Below are positions 19,481 to 27,873 of a DNA stretch of 64,000 bases, piece after piece. A program made the translations under genes and the position numbers. The stretch is from assembly GCF_013299165.1 (NCBI RefSeq), contig NZ_JAAFKD010000016.1, positions 103,852 through 167,851 of the forward strand. Direction: 5' to 3'. How positions within the stretch are numbered: position 1 is the first letter of the stretch; each line of letters opens with the position of its first letter. This DNA is from Microcoleus sp. bin38.metabat.b11b12b14.051 (GTDB taxonomy: Bacteria > Cyanobacteriota > Cyanobacteriia > Cyanobacteriales > Microcoleaceae). The notes under the pieces are model-generated. The model was not told where the DNA came from and did no database searches. It saw only the letters and a list, made by a program, of their open reading frames with translations.

Positions 19481-20074
19481 CAAAAGGGAAAGGATTTAAT
19501 TGCCAAGTTTGATACTGTTGCGAAACCAAGTTGTTTTAGGTATAGAGACTTAGGCAAAATTAAAGTGCGCTAAACCGTACCTGTAAGTTGGCGATATCCG
19601 ACACACGAACTCTACTTTGGTAGATAAGATGTAAGAGAACGTGATTCAGTTGACAGTTGACAGTTGATAGTTGGCAGTTGGTAGGGGCGGTGCCCCTGTG
19701 CCCGCCCTCAGTTGGTAGGGGCGGTGCCCCTGTGCCCGCCCTCAGTTGACAGTTGATAGCGACTTCTCCCGGTCAGGAAAAGGATTGGATCGACGAATAG
19801 TCTGATTTTAATTTTTACCTAAAAGTGAGAGGCCCTCAACCAATTCTTTTTGGTAATATTTTTGAGATAAGGAATGAGAATTAAATAACTTCCACAAGTT
19901 TGTGGGATGGGCGTCCCGCCCGTCCTAATAGGACGGGCGGGACGCCCATCCCACGATAACAATTAAAATTGTAAGTTATTTAATTCGCGATCATAAGTCT
20001 GAACTGCCAGGAATGAATTCTGGCATTAAACATACAAATTCCGCTGCCGCGGATGCAGAAAGGAGATAATCGTT
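19481..20074. repeat. Spacer with repeats and a nested hairpin
   Basis: A tgacagt/tgatagt array (19648-19680) is followed by two copies of a 37-nt unit gtaggggcggtgcccctgtg...ctcagttg (19680-19745). A large hairpin stands at 19878-19986 (separate entry). No gene is seen. The ribosome binding site aaaggag (20059-20065) of the next gene ends the gap. Confidence 0.75.
19878..19986. repeat. Nested inverted repeat (MITE-like hairpin)
   Basis: An exact 14-nt inverted repeat (19878-19891 with 19973-19986) brackets an exact 24-bp hairpin (19902-19925 with 19931-19954; loop of about 5 nt). The inner arms are GC-rich (gtgggatgggcgtcccgccc), unlike the AT-rich outer arms. Confidence 0.85.
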
Positions 20075-20680
20075 ATGACAGATCCAAAAGTGACCGAGGA
20101 AACAATTTTAGAAGCAACTCTGGAAACGACGGCGATCGTTAAAAAAGAGATGCCCGAGGCGACTGATGAGACGATCGCAGAAACTGCGGCTTTGTTTGAA
20201 GCAATTAAAAAACGCGCCGCCGCCGAAGTCCAAGCAGCGGGGGATCTCACCCGCGAAGCTTATTTGAAAGCTCTGACTAAAGCGTCGGCGGCGATCGCAC
20301 AAAATAAGTCGATCGCCAAAGAGAGAGTAACAGATGCTGTCGGGTTGCTGAAAAAGGAATCTGAGAAAAATTGGCTGGTAGTGGATGCGATCAAAACTCG
20401 GGCGCAAGCGCAGGTGCAGGATGCAGGCGAAGTCAGTCGCGAAGCTTATTTAAAAGCAGTGCGACAAGCGCGAGAAGCGGTGGAAAAAAACAAATTGATC
20501 GAACGCGATCGCCTCGATCAAGCTGTTGACCATATTCACAAGGAAACTGAAAAAAATTGGCACGTTGTGGTAGGAGAAATTGAGTCGCTAGGGACTCGCT
20601 TGAAAGAGACGGCGAAGTCTGCCTGGAACGCGCTAACGACGTTTGTTGAGAAGTCTCGCAGCAATCGTGGCGATTCTTGA
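20075..20680 (+). CDS. Helical repeat protein (LEA/stress-like), end set by IS-B
   Basis: The 201-residue, charged, Ala-rich protein is almost wholly helical. It contains two tandem repeats of about 60 residues, each with a (D/E)xxREAYLKA core (TREAYLKALTKA and SREAYLKAVRQA) and a KE(S/T)EKNW end. It resembles cyanobacterial LEA/apolipophorin-like stress proteins, but no firm family is named. The ribosome binding site aaaggag is strong. Its TGA stop (20678-20680) is the first three bases of IS-B, so the native C-terminus has been changed. Confidence 0.78.
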   Translation: MTDPKVTEETILEATLETTAIVKKEMPEATDETIAETAALFEAIKKRAAAEVQAAGDLTREAYLKALTKASAAIAQNKSIAKERVTDAVGLLKKESEKNWLVVDAIKTRAQAQVQDAGEVSREAYLKAVRQAREAVEKNKLIERDRLDQAVDHIHKETEKNWHVVVGEIESLGTRLKETAKSAWNALTTFVEKSRSNRGDS

Positions 20681-20716
20681 CATACTCCCCCGGCTGAAGC
20701 ACGGGGGATTCTAAGG

Positions 20717-21847
20717 TCAGACAGCAATTGCAGGCGGAGCCTGTCTAACATTGCCTAACGCAGAGCGGTTGATGCGAAGAAAAGCAAGCAAGTGATTCTT
20801 AGCTGCGTTTTCATCTCTGCCATTCACAGACTGGCAGGACGCACAACGCCATTCTCTAACTGACAGATCCAATTCTTTTAGAACGTGCCCACAATGGTTG
20901 CACGTTTTACTGGATGGATACCAACGATCGATGAACACGACTTGTTTCTCTTTCTTCTGAGCAACCCATTCGAGAATCTTGATGAACTCTCCGAATGCCA
21001 AGTCAGAGATTTTGCGTCCCCAAAGACGCTGCATTCCTTTGAGGTTCAACGTCTCAAAGCACAGCACATCAAACCTGTCGGTCAAGTCATGAGCAAGTTT
21101 CCAGAACCAATCAGAGCGACGGTTTGAAACGTCTTCATGCTTGCGAACTAGATGCTTTCTGGCGCGTTCTCGGTTCGCCGAACCCTTCACCTTCTTGGAG
21201 TGCTGACGATTGGCTTTCTTGATGACATTGAGCGACTGTTTGAGGAATTGAGGCGATTCAATTTGAGAACCGTCCGAGACAGTGAGAAACGTTTTTAAGC
21301 CAAAATCAAAGCCAGCGATTCTACTCGTCTCGACTTTGTTTTGTGGCTCAATCACGCTGTCAACGACCACGACCATAAACAGTTCTCCTAGCGGAGTCCG
21401 TTTAATCGTCAGGGTCTTGACCGTTCCTTCAATCTCTCGTGAGTTCCAATACTGATAGACCTTGCTTCCAATCTTAATTCGATTCCCACCTAAGAATTTG
21501 TAGCCAGCTTGCTTGAGCGTGAACGACTTGTACCGTCTGACTTTTTTGAAGTTGGGCGGTCTAACTCCTTTTTTGTGATGTTTGAAGAACAGTTGATAGG
21601 CTTTCTCAATGCGCTGGCAGATATCCTGTACTGCTTGAGATCCAACCTGTTGCCAAAACTCTTTACGGTGACGCAGTTTTGCAATGTGAGCCTGAAGTTT
21701 TGCACAGTTCAAGTGCTTGCCCCACATCCGGTAGTACCGTTTGTGCAGCGCAATACAGTGGTTATAGATGACTCCAGCAGCGTTAATTGACCGCTTGAGA
21801 AATCGATTCCGCTTGTGTTGATACAGCTTGAACTTCAGGGTTTTCAT
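20717..21847 (-). CDS. tnpB: TnpB RNA-guided nuclease (IS605 OrfB)
   Basis: The ATG at 21847 (MKTLKFKLYQHKRNR) is preferred over in-frame upstream starts, which would lie beyond the promoter; this gives 376 residues. The RuvC triad appears intact: Asp in AGFDFGLKTFLTV, Glu in LCFETLNLKGMQ and Asp in NGRDENAAKNH. The zinc ribbon is CNHCG and CASCQ. It is only distantly like the IS-A TnpB although the element ends match. An inverted repeat spans its promoter. Confidence 0.92.
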   Translation of the reverse strand: MKTLKFKLYQHKRNRFLKRSINAAGVIYNHCIALHKRYYRMWGKHLNCAKLQAHIAKLRHRKEFWQQVGSQAVQDICQRIEKAYQLFFKHHKKGVRPPNFKKVRRYKSFTLKQAGYKFLGGNRIKIGSKVYQYWNSREIEGTVKTLTIKRTPLGELFMVVVVDSVIEPQNKVETSRIAGFDFGLKTFLTVSDGSQIESPQFLKQSLNVIKKANRQHSKKVKGSANRERARKHLVRKHEDVSNRRSDWFWKLAHDLTDRFDVLCFETLNLKGMQRLWGRKISDLAFGEFIKILEWVAQKKEKQVVFIDRWYPSSKTCNHCGHVLKELDLSVREWRCASCQSVNGRDENAAKNHLLAFLRINRSALGNVRQAPPAIAV

Positions 21848-21852
21848 GCTAC

Positions 21853-21879
21853 TATTGTACATTATAAATCCGTACAATA
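21853..21879. promoter_or_regulatory. Divergent promoter/operator between tnpB and RHH gene
   Basis: The 34-nt gap between start codons holds an exact 8-bp inverted repeat: tattgtac (21853-21860) and gtacaata (21872-21879), 11 nt apart. On the tnpB strand a TATAAT box (21866-21861) lies between the arms, so a protein bound here would cover the promoter. The adjacent RHH gene is the obvious candidate binder. Confidence 0.65.
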
Positions 21880-21881
21880 TC

Positions 21882-22019
21882 ATGAAGAAACGGTTAGATT
21901 TTCGATTAGAGGATTGGGAGCTAGAAGTTCTTGAAGCTTATTGCAAAGCTGTCGGCAGAACAAAGACTGAGATTCTTAGGGAGTTAATAAGGTCGCTCCC
22001 CAAGAAAAAGCCGTCGTGA
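21882..22019 (+). CDS. Ribbon-helix-helix mini-protein inside IS-B
   Basis: The ATG at 21882 starts a 45-residue protein, KKRLDFRLEDWELEVLEAYC onward. The chain fits one RHH unit: a short strand (RLDFRL), helix A (EDWELEVLEAYCKAVG) and helix B (TKTEILRELIRSL), followed by a basic tail. RHH dimers bind DNA as repressors or antitoxins. It is divergent from tnpB and next to an inverted repeat, so I infer autorepression and control of tnpB. Its 3' end lies inside the element left-end hairpin. Confidence 0.75.
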   Translation: MKKRLDFRLEDWELEVLEAYCKAVGRTKTEILRELIRSLPKKKPS

Positions 22020-22211
22020 ACGACGGGGCTTTAGACCCATTTTTCCGGTAAAAAGATTGGACGCAACAATCTGGGGATGTTGGCGCTACAGCCCGCCCGG
22101 TTTTGAGCCTCCGGCGGGCGAGGGGCGATTTGGCCTGCATTTGCATTGAACGCAATGTTCAGGCATACTGCATAATTAAAAAGCTTTATTTTTAGTCCAT
22201 AACCCCCAACC

Positions 22212-24011
22212 ATGAGAACTTACTACTGCGGCGAACTGCGAAGCAAACACATCGGAGAGACTGTCACCCTGTACGGGTGGGTGGATCGCCGCCGCGATCA
22301 TGGCGGGGTGATTTTTCTCGATGTGCGCGATCGATCGGGTATTGTGCAAATTGTCAGCGATCCACAACGTACCCCTGACTCCTATCACGGGGCTGAGGCT
22401 TTGCGCGGCGAATACGTGGTGAAAATTACGGGTAGAGTCACCAGCCGCCCCGAAGATTCCCTCAACCTCAAATTACCTACGGGTGAAGTAGAAATTTACG
22501 CTGACGAAATTGAGTTGTTGAATGCGGTACGCAAACAGTTACCGTTTCAGATTTCGACGGCGGATACTGAAAGCGTGCGGGAAGATTTGCGCCTGAAATA
22601 TCGCTATTTGGACTTGCGGCGCGATCGCATGAGTCGGAATTTGCAGCTTCGCCACCAAGTTGTCAAAGCTATGCGCCGCCACCTCGAAGACGTTGGGGGT
22701 TTTATTGAAGTTGAAACGCCGATTTTAACGCGATCGACTCCCGAAGGTGCGAGAGATTATTTAGTACCCAGCCGCGTCAACTTGGGCGACTGGTACGCTT
22801 TGCCGCAATCGCCACAATTGTTCAAACAATTGTTGATGGTTTCGGGTATGGACAGATATTATCAAATTGCTCGCTGTTTCCGCGATGAAGATTTGCGCGC
22901 CGACAGACAGCCGGAATTTACGCAGTTAGACATGGAAATGAGTTTCATGTCTTTGGAAGAAATCATCGAATTAAATGAAGGTTTAGTCTCCCAGATTTTC
23001 CAAAGCGTGAAAGGCGTAGAGTTGACTCGTCCTTTCCCCCGTTTGACTTACGCCGAAGCCATGGATCGCTACGGTAGCGACAAACCGGATACTCGTTTCG
23101 GTATGGAATTAGTCGATGTTTCCGATTTGATGAAAGATTCGGGATTTAAGGTATTTTCCGGGGCGGTGGCTGCGGGCGGAATTGTGAAAATTTTGCCGAT
23201 TCCCGGCGGTAACGATGCGATTTCTAACGTGCGGATTAAACCGGGTGGTGATTTGTTTAAGGAAGCCAGCGAAGCCGGTGCGAAGGGATTAGCTTTTATT
23301 CGCGTGCGGGAAAATGGCGAAATTGATACGATCGGCGCAATTAAGGATAATTTGACGGAAGCTCAAAAACAGGAATTGCTCGATCGCACGGGCGCACAAC
23401 CAGGTCATTTGTTGTTATTTGCAGCAGCCGACGCGACAACTGTCAATAAGACTTTGGATAGATTGCGTTTGTTCGTTGGTAATGAATTGGGATTGATTGA
23501 CAAAGACAAAATCAATCTGCTGTGGGTGACAGATTTCCCGATGTTTGAATGGAACGCTGACGAGAAGCGTTTAGAAGCCATCCACCACCCGTTTACTGCG
23601 CCGCATCCGGACGATATTGACGATTTGAAGACGGCGAGAGCTCAAGCTTATGACTTGGTGTTAAACGGCACGGAAGTGGGCGGTGGTTCTCTGCGGATTT
23701 ATCAGCGGGATGTTCAGGAAAAGGTGTTTGAGGCGATCGGCTTATCGACAGAGGAAGCTTATAATAAGTTCGGCTTTTTGCTGGATGCGTTCGAGTACGG
23801 AACTCCCCCCCACGGAGGGATTGCTTACGGCTTGGATCGATTGGTGATGCTGTTGGCTGGCGAAGAGTCGATCAGGGATGTGATCGCGTTTCCGAAGACG
23901 CAGCAGGCTGGTTGTTTGCTGACGAATGCGCCTGCTGGCGTGGATGACAAGCAGTTAAAGGAGTTGCAAGTGCGATCGACTTATACACCCAAGTCAGAGT
24001 CTAAGTCATAG
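22212..24011 (+). CDS. aspS: Aspartyl-tRNA synthetase
   Basis: The 599-residue class II synthetase charges tRNA with aspartate. It has the N-terminal OB fold ([19 protein letters not shown]), motif 2 [20 protein letters not shown] (about 222-241), a bacterial GAD insertion and motif 3 [15 protein letters not shown] (about 535-550). Length is normal for bacteria. It is followed by an attttag repeat and is not in an obvious operon. Whether it is discriminating or also acts on tRNA-Asn cannot be told by eye. Confidence 0.97.
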   Translation: MRTYYCGELRSKHIGETVTLYGWVDRRRDHGGVIFLDVRDRSGIVQIVSDPQRTPDSYHGAEALRGEYVVKITGRVTSRPEDSLNLKLPTGEVEIYADEIELLNAVRKQLPFQISTADTESVREDLRLKYRYLDLRRDRMSRNLQLRHQVVKAMRRHLEDVGGFIEVETPILTRSTPEGARDYLVPSRVNLGDWYALPQSPQLFKQLLMVSGMDRYYQIARCFRDEDLRADRQPEFTQLDMEMSFMSLEEIIELNEGLVSQIFQSVKGVELTRPFPRLTYAEAMDRYGSDKPDTRFGMELVDVSDLMKDSGFKVFSGAVAAGGIVKILPIPGGNDAISNVRIKPGGDLFKEASEAGAKGLAFIRVRENGEIDTIGAIKDNLTEAQKQELLDRTGAQPGHLLLFAAADATTVNKTLDRLRLFVGNELGLIDKDKINLLWVTDFPMFEWNADEKRLEAIHHPFTAPHPDDIDDLKTARAQAYDLVLNGTEVGGGSLRIYQRDVQEKVFEAIGLSTEEAYNKFGFLLDAFEYGTPPHGGIAYGLDRLVMLLAGEESIRDVIAFPKTQQAGCLLTNAPAGVDDKQLKELQVRSTYTPKSESKS

Positions 24012-24032
24012 TTATTGTAGGTGCGCCAGTGG

Positions 24033-24062
24033 ATTTTAGATTTTAGATTTTAGATTTTAGAT
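24033..24062. repeat. attttag heptamer tandem repeat
   Basis: Four copies of gattttag/attttag lie after aspS, the same array as near pepP and btpA. Confidence 0.8.
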
Positions 24063-24193
24063 TTATTACTGCACAGATGAATCTGGAATCTGAAATTTTT
24101 ATCTAAAATTTTTGGATTTACCCTCAGAATATTCGGTGTCTTTTACCTAATTTTTACTGACGTATCTTACCAACTAAACTCAGCCATAAGTTT

Positions 24194-25306
24194 ATGAAAC
24201 ACCTTGACAATTTAACCATCCATCGGTTCCGAGGCCTGCGAGATTTGAACTTGCAGGACTTGGGTCAAATCAACATCTTGGTTGGTGGGAATAATTCAGG
24301 AAAAACCAGCGTTTTAGAGGCGATATCAACCTATTGTCGCCCCCTAGATCCGTTGGAATGGCTAAACACATCATGGCGCCGAGAGATTAAATATTCTCGC
24401 AAACCCCAGCTAGATGCACTTAAATGGTTGTTTCCTCAAAACAGTGAAATCTCTCATACCCATATCTATGAGGGAGAAACTTATGTTTCAAGTAATGGCG
24501 ATTTTCCTGTCACAGAATCGAGAGCAATTTACCGAGAGTTTGAAGGAATTTCGGAGTTAAGCGAGACAGAAAGTAGCTCAGAATCTAAACTAGAAATTGA
24601 CGAAATAGAATTTGACAATATTCTCCGAGGTGCTGAGTTAGAACTCAAAGTAGCAACAACTTTTGACCCCGAAGAATTATCAGTAAGTTTTGAAATTTGG
24701 GAAAATCAGCGTTTTGTTAATAGAAAAAATCGCTCGACCGCGGTACTACCAATTGATACAGTAACACCGTTTTCTCACAGAATAGAACCGTTACAAATTA
24801 GCTTGCTGTCAGAAGCTATTTTGTTGGGTATTAAGCCAGAAGTAATCAAATTACTTCAACAGATGGATTCAGAAATTACTGATTTAGTAATTTTGTCGCC
24901 AACTGGTAAACGTCCCAGTCTCTATATCGACCACAAACGTGTAGGTATTTCACCGGTAAGTGCTTTCGGTGATGGGGTGCGGCGTTTGTTGTTCATTGCT
25001 TTAACACTGGTAAAAGTGGAGGGTGGTGTTTTATTAATAGACGAGATAGAAACCGCGATTCATACTGAAGCACTTAGCAGTTCCTTTGCTTGGATTGTGG
25101 ATTGGTGTCAGCGATTGGACGTGCAATTATTTGCAACTACCCACAGTTTAGAAGCAATTGATGCGATGTTGGATGCTAGCGATTCAGAAACAGATTTAGT
25201 TCTTTATCGTTTGGAAAAAAAGGAATCACAAACTAAAGCAATCAGACTTGAACGGGAAAGACTGCACAGATTGCGGGAGGATTTGGGTCTGGAGGTTCGC
25301 GTGTGA
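24194..25306 (+). CDS. AAA ATPase of the OLD/RecF-like type
   Basis: The 370-residue protein begins with a RecF/SMC-like ATPase head: IHRFRGLRDLNL, Walker A GGNNSGKT (31-38), a signature-like VSAFGDGVRRLLFIAL, Walker B GGVLLIDEIETAIH and the H-loop FATTHSLEAI. No coiled-coil hinge is present, as in AAA_15/AAA_21 proteins. It overlaps the next gene by four bases (GTGA), which implies translational coupling. Comparable ATPase plus TOPRIM pairs include PARIS and split OLD systems, known in phage defence; that role is inferred here. Confidence 0.88.
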   Translation: MKHLDNLTIHRFRGLRDLNLQDLGQINILVGGNNSGKTSVLEAISTYCRPLDPLEWLNTSWRREIKYSRKPQLDALKWLFPQNSEISHTHIYEGETYVSSNGDFPVTESRAIYREFEGISELSETESSSESKLEIDEIEFDNILRGAELELKVATTFDPEELSVSFEIWENQRFVNRKNRSTAVLPIDTVTPFSHRIEPLQISLLSEAILLGIKPEVIKLLQQMDSEITDLVILSPTGKRPSLYIDHKRVGISPVSAFGDGVRRLLFIALTLVKVEGGVLLIDEIETAIHTEALSSSFAWIVDWCQRLDVQLFATTHSLEAIDAMLDASDSETDLVLYRLEKKESQTKAIRLERERLHRLREDLGLEVRV

Positions 25307-26061
25307 GATATGCAATTATTGGAGTAGAAGGGCGACACGACCAAGCTTTTGTCGGCAGGGTTCTCAAGAAGCTTTTGGGTTTTAAAAATTTTAAAGGATT
25401 AGAGTCTCAGTTAGAGCCATTCTGGCGGAAATTTATTCCTACTTATCCCAAAAAAGGAAACTTGTACAAAGGTCTTAATATGCCTTCTATTCTATTCACA
25501 GAGAGCCTTTCGGTAGCAATTTATGAAGGTGAAGGAAGCAATCTTCCGACTAATTTAAATGACATTTTGTCGGCCAATCCTGAATATAAAACAGATATTG
25601 CAGCCTTTGGAATAGTTGCTGATTCTGACAAAAAGCATCCCGATATTGTTGCGAGAGACTATTGTCAGCAATTTCAGAATGATTTTCCAGGATTTCCAAA
25701 TCAGGCAGGAATTTGTCAGGAAGGGCCACCGCGAACTGGGATTTATATTTTGCCAGACAATCAGCAGCAAGGTGTTTTGGATAATTTGTTGTGCGAGTGC
25801 GGCAGTGTTGTCTATCCTGAAGTGATGAATTGTGCGATCGCTTATTTGAATGGACTGTCTGAGGAACACAAAAATAATTGGGGCCCGTTTGACTATCAGA
25901 AAGCTTTAGTTGCTACGGTTGTCAGCGTTCTCAAACCAGGCAAGACCAATACAACGAGTATAGCAGATAATAATTGGGTTAGCGAACAGACAGAGCAGGA
26001 AGTTCCGGCTTTGGCAAATTTTATGAAGTTTTTGATGGATCTTTTGGAATTAACTTCATAA
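25303..26061 (+). CDS. TOPRIM-like (DUF3226-type) protein paired with AAA ATPase
   Basis: The 252-residue protein begins at a GTG overlapping the ATPase stop. It has two features of a TOPRIM fold: the opening strand with a conserved Glu (IIGVEGRHDQAFVGRVL) and a later DxD (GIVADSDKKHPD, about 105-112). The spacing and the C-terminal helices (LANFMKFLMDLL) resemble the DUF3226 family. In OLD-like and PARIS systems the TOPRIM partner is the effector (nuclease or RNase) released or activated by the ATPase; that is inference for this pair. Confidence 0.78.
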   Translation: MRYAIIGVEGRHDQAFVGRVLKKLLGFKNFKGLESQLEPFWRKFIPTYPKKGNLYKGLNMPSILFTESLSVAIYEGEGSNLPTNLNDILSANPEYKTDIAAFGIVADSDKKHPDIVARDYCQQFQNDFPGFPNQAGICQEGPPRTGIYILPDNQQQGVLDNLLCECGSVVYPEVMNCAIAYLNGLSEEHKNNWGPFDYQKALVATVVSVLKPGKTNTTSIADNNWVSEQTEQEVPALANFMKFLMDLLELTS

Positions 26062-26067
26062 ATGATG

Positions 26068-26135
26068 AGGTTTGTAGTGAGGACTTCAGTCCGCCAAAAT
26101 CAATTTTTGCGGACTAAAGTCCTCACTACGAACCT
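26068..26135. terminator. Palindrome between convergent genes (tagtgaggac family)
   Basis: Arms at 26068-26094 and 26109-26135 pair with a few mismatches (aggtttgtagtgaggacttc with aagtcctcactacgaacct). It lies exactly between two convergent genes and should act as a bidirectional terminator. The family recurs at 38927-38989 and 46101-46164. Confidence 0.6.
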
Positions 26136-27579
26136 AGACTTGTTTTTGACGAACAGATGTAATTGCTAAGGCTAAAACACTTAAGGTAATTCCTAAAATC
26201 GCATAACTAGGTAATGAAAAAATAGTTACTTTCAAGATATAAGGCAATTCTCCCGCTTTCCAATTCCACCGCTTCCCGATGAAAACTAACAGCCAGCGAT
26301 GAATCACTGCTGTTTGCACCAGAAGACAGCAAACTCCCAATAACCAAACAGACATTCTTTGCCGAGAAAAGGCACAATGTTTAATCTGAAAACACAAATC
26401 ATTCAGCAAAAAAACTACCGCAGGTGCTAGCATCACCGAACTGGTGGGCTGTGAATAGTTAATCGCAATACTCAAACAGGAAATGAGCACCATTTCAGAC
26501 AAGTAAATATTTTTTGACCAAGCAGTGCGAGATTGTTCTTGGTAAAAATACCAACTCACTAAACCAACTAACGCCAGAACAATCAAGTTAGAAAATAGCT
26601 TAGAAACTAACGGATTGTGGGCGAAAAATCTCGGCCCCAAAACCCTTAAATCGATGCGACTCATTGAAATGTAAGCATTATTTGATGGATCGTTCAACCA
26701 TAGTGGAAAGCCACGAGTTGCATCCTGTAAAAATCCTGTTAAGGAATTGCCTGTTACAGCTAAACCGATAAATCCCAAACAAATTACCGTGACTATTGAT
26801 ATACAAACTAGCTTAAACCGTCTTTTGATTAAAAAATAAGGAACAAACAAGATAACTAAGGTTGGTTTAAATAGGGCGGTTCCCAATAAAAATCCTGCAA
26901 GTATATCCTGATTTTTACTGGCAAAAATAAACATCCACAACAGCATCACGGCAATAAAACTAGCCACATTGCCAACTTGCAGGTCGAAAACGAAACCGTA
27001 GAGCAATACAATTGATATAGTGCAAGTAGTTCTCAAAGCTGGTGAGTGCGACTCCAACAGAATATTTGCTCCCCACAATACCAATGCTATTGCTATCAGA
27101 TGCAGCATAGTCCAGATTGTGAATGCAGTCTTTATCGGGAAATAACCGAGAAACCAGAGTACAGGAATGATATTAGGTGGATACACAAAAGATGGGATAA
27201 ATCCACACACTTTTGTCATCCTACAGAAACCAGCGTTAAATACCTCGACATTAAAGGGACTCAAATGCTCGTGTGCTAATTTACTGGCTACATAAAACCA
27301 CTTAAAATCCCAGTAAGGCGGATCGGGCCGATGAGTCAGATCGTAAACCAGCCAACCTGTATAGCAGAGGAATCTGGTTACAATTAATACAATTAATGCT
27401 TGTAAAATAAAGTGGGCGATCGGTTGACTGAAAAAATGACTCAACCGTTGCATTGAATGATGTTTTAAAAATAAAGAATTTGACCAGGCTGTTTTTTCGG
27501 TGTCAAGTCGCCAATTGTGTTTGAGAAATAAAGCGACTGCTATGATGATAATCAAATTCCACAATCCAAAATTAAGCAT
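26134..27579 (-). CDS. GT87/DUF2029-like multi-pass membrane glycosyltransferase
   Basis: The 481-residue protein has about ten or more membrane helices. The first periplasmic loop has PPYWDFKWFYVASKLAH and later SFVYPPNIIPVLWFL, which match the conserved Asp and YPP loops of polyprenyl-phosphate-mannose-dependent enzymes of family GT87. Such proteins add sugars to lipids or glycans on the outer face of the inner membrane. The donor and acceptor cannot be told. It stands alone and convergent with the ATPase-TOPRIM pair. Confidence 0.7.
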   Translation of the reverse strand: MLNFGLWNLIIIIAVALFLKHNWRLDTEKTAWSNSLFLKHHSMQRLSHFFSQPIAHFILQALIVLIVTRFLCYTGWLVYDLTHRPDPPYWDFKWFYVASKLAHEHLSPFNVEVFNAGFCRMTKVCGFIPSFVYPPNIIPVLWFLGYFPIKTAFTIWTMLHLIAIALVLWGANILLESHSPALRTTCTISIVLLYGFVFDLQVGNVASFIAVMLLWMFIFASKNQDILAGFLLGTALFKPTLVILFVPYFLIKRRFKLVCISIVTVICLGFIGLAVTGNSLTGFLQDATRGFPLWLNDPSNNAYISMSRIDLRVLGPRFFAHNPLVSKLFSNLIVLALVGLVSWYFYQEQSRTAWSKNIYLSEMVLISCLSIAINYSQPTSSVMLAPAVVFLLNDLCFQIKHCAFSRQRMSVWLLGVCCLLVQTAVIHRWLLVFIGKRWNWKAGELPYILKVTIFSLPSYAILGITLSVLALAITSVRQKQV

Positions 27580-27873
27580 ATTAAATTATTTCAAATAACA
27601 AATTAATGCTTGATGATATCACAACAATATTTGTTCAACTCAAGTCAGTATTTTAACCTATAATATTGACTCCTATCCCCGATTTATGCCTAACTCTTTT
27701 TTCTCTGCGTTCTCTGCGCCCTCTGCGGTTAATAAAAAAAATCTAATTCACCAACGCAATAGCATTACTATCAAAAGCCCGATCGCCCGATCGCACTTTT
27801 TCCACCTACAACCCAGTTCACAGCCAAGCATTTGCGTTAACCTAGTGGATTAAAGCTCTCCCCAACATAATCC
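27580..27873. other. Spacer with ctctgcg repeat
   Basis: This gap lies between divergent genes. ctctgcgttctctgcgccctctgcgg (27706-27729, in pieces) recurs near 38845-38873. No gene is seen. Confidence 0.5.

Larger units (their letters stand above)
20678..22047 (-). mobile_element. IS-B: IS1341-type element with tnpB and an RHH gene
   Basis: On the reverse strand the left end starts after tttac (22052-22048) with cggaaaaatgggtctaaagc, matching IS-A; the right end closes with gggggagtatgtca at 20678. No tnpA is present. Two genes are divergent: tnpB (-) and a short RHH gene (+) whose stop lies in the left-end hairpin. The outer right-end base is uncertain by one. The tnpB 3' region should hold the omega RNA (family knowledge). 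Confidence 0.87.
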
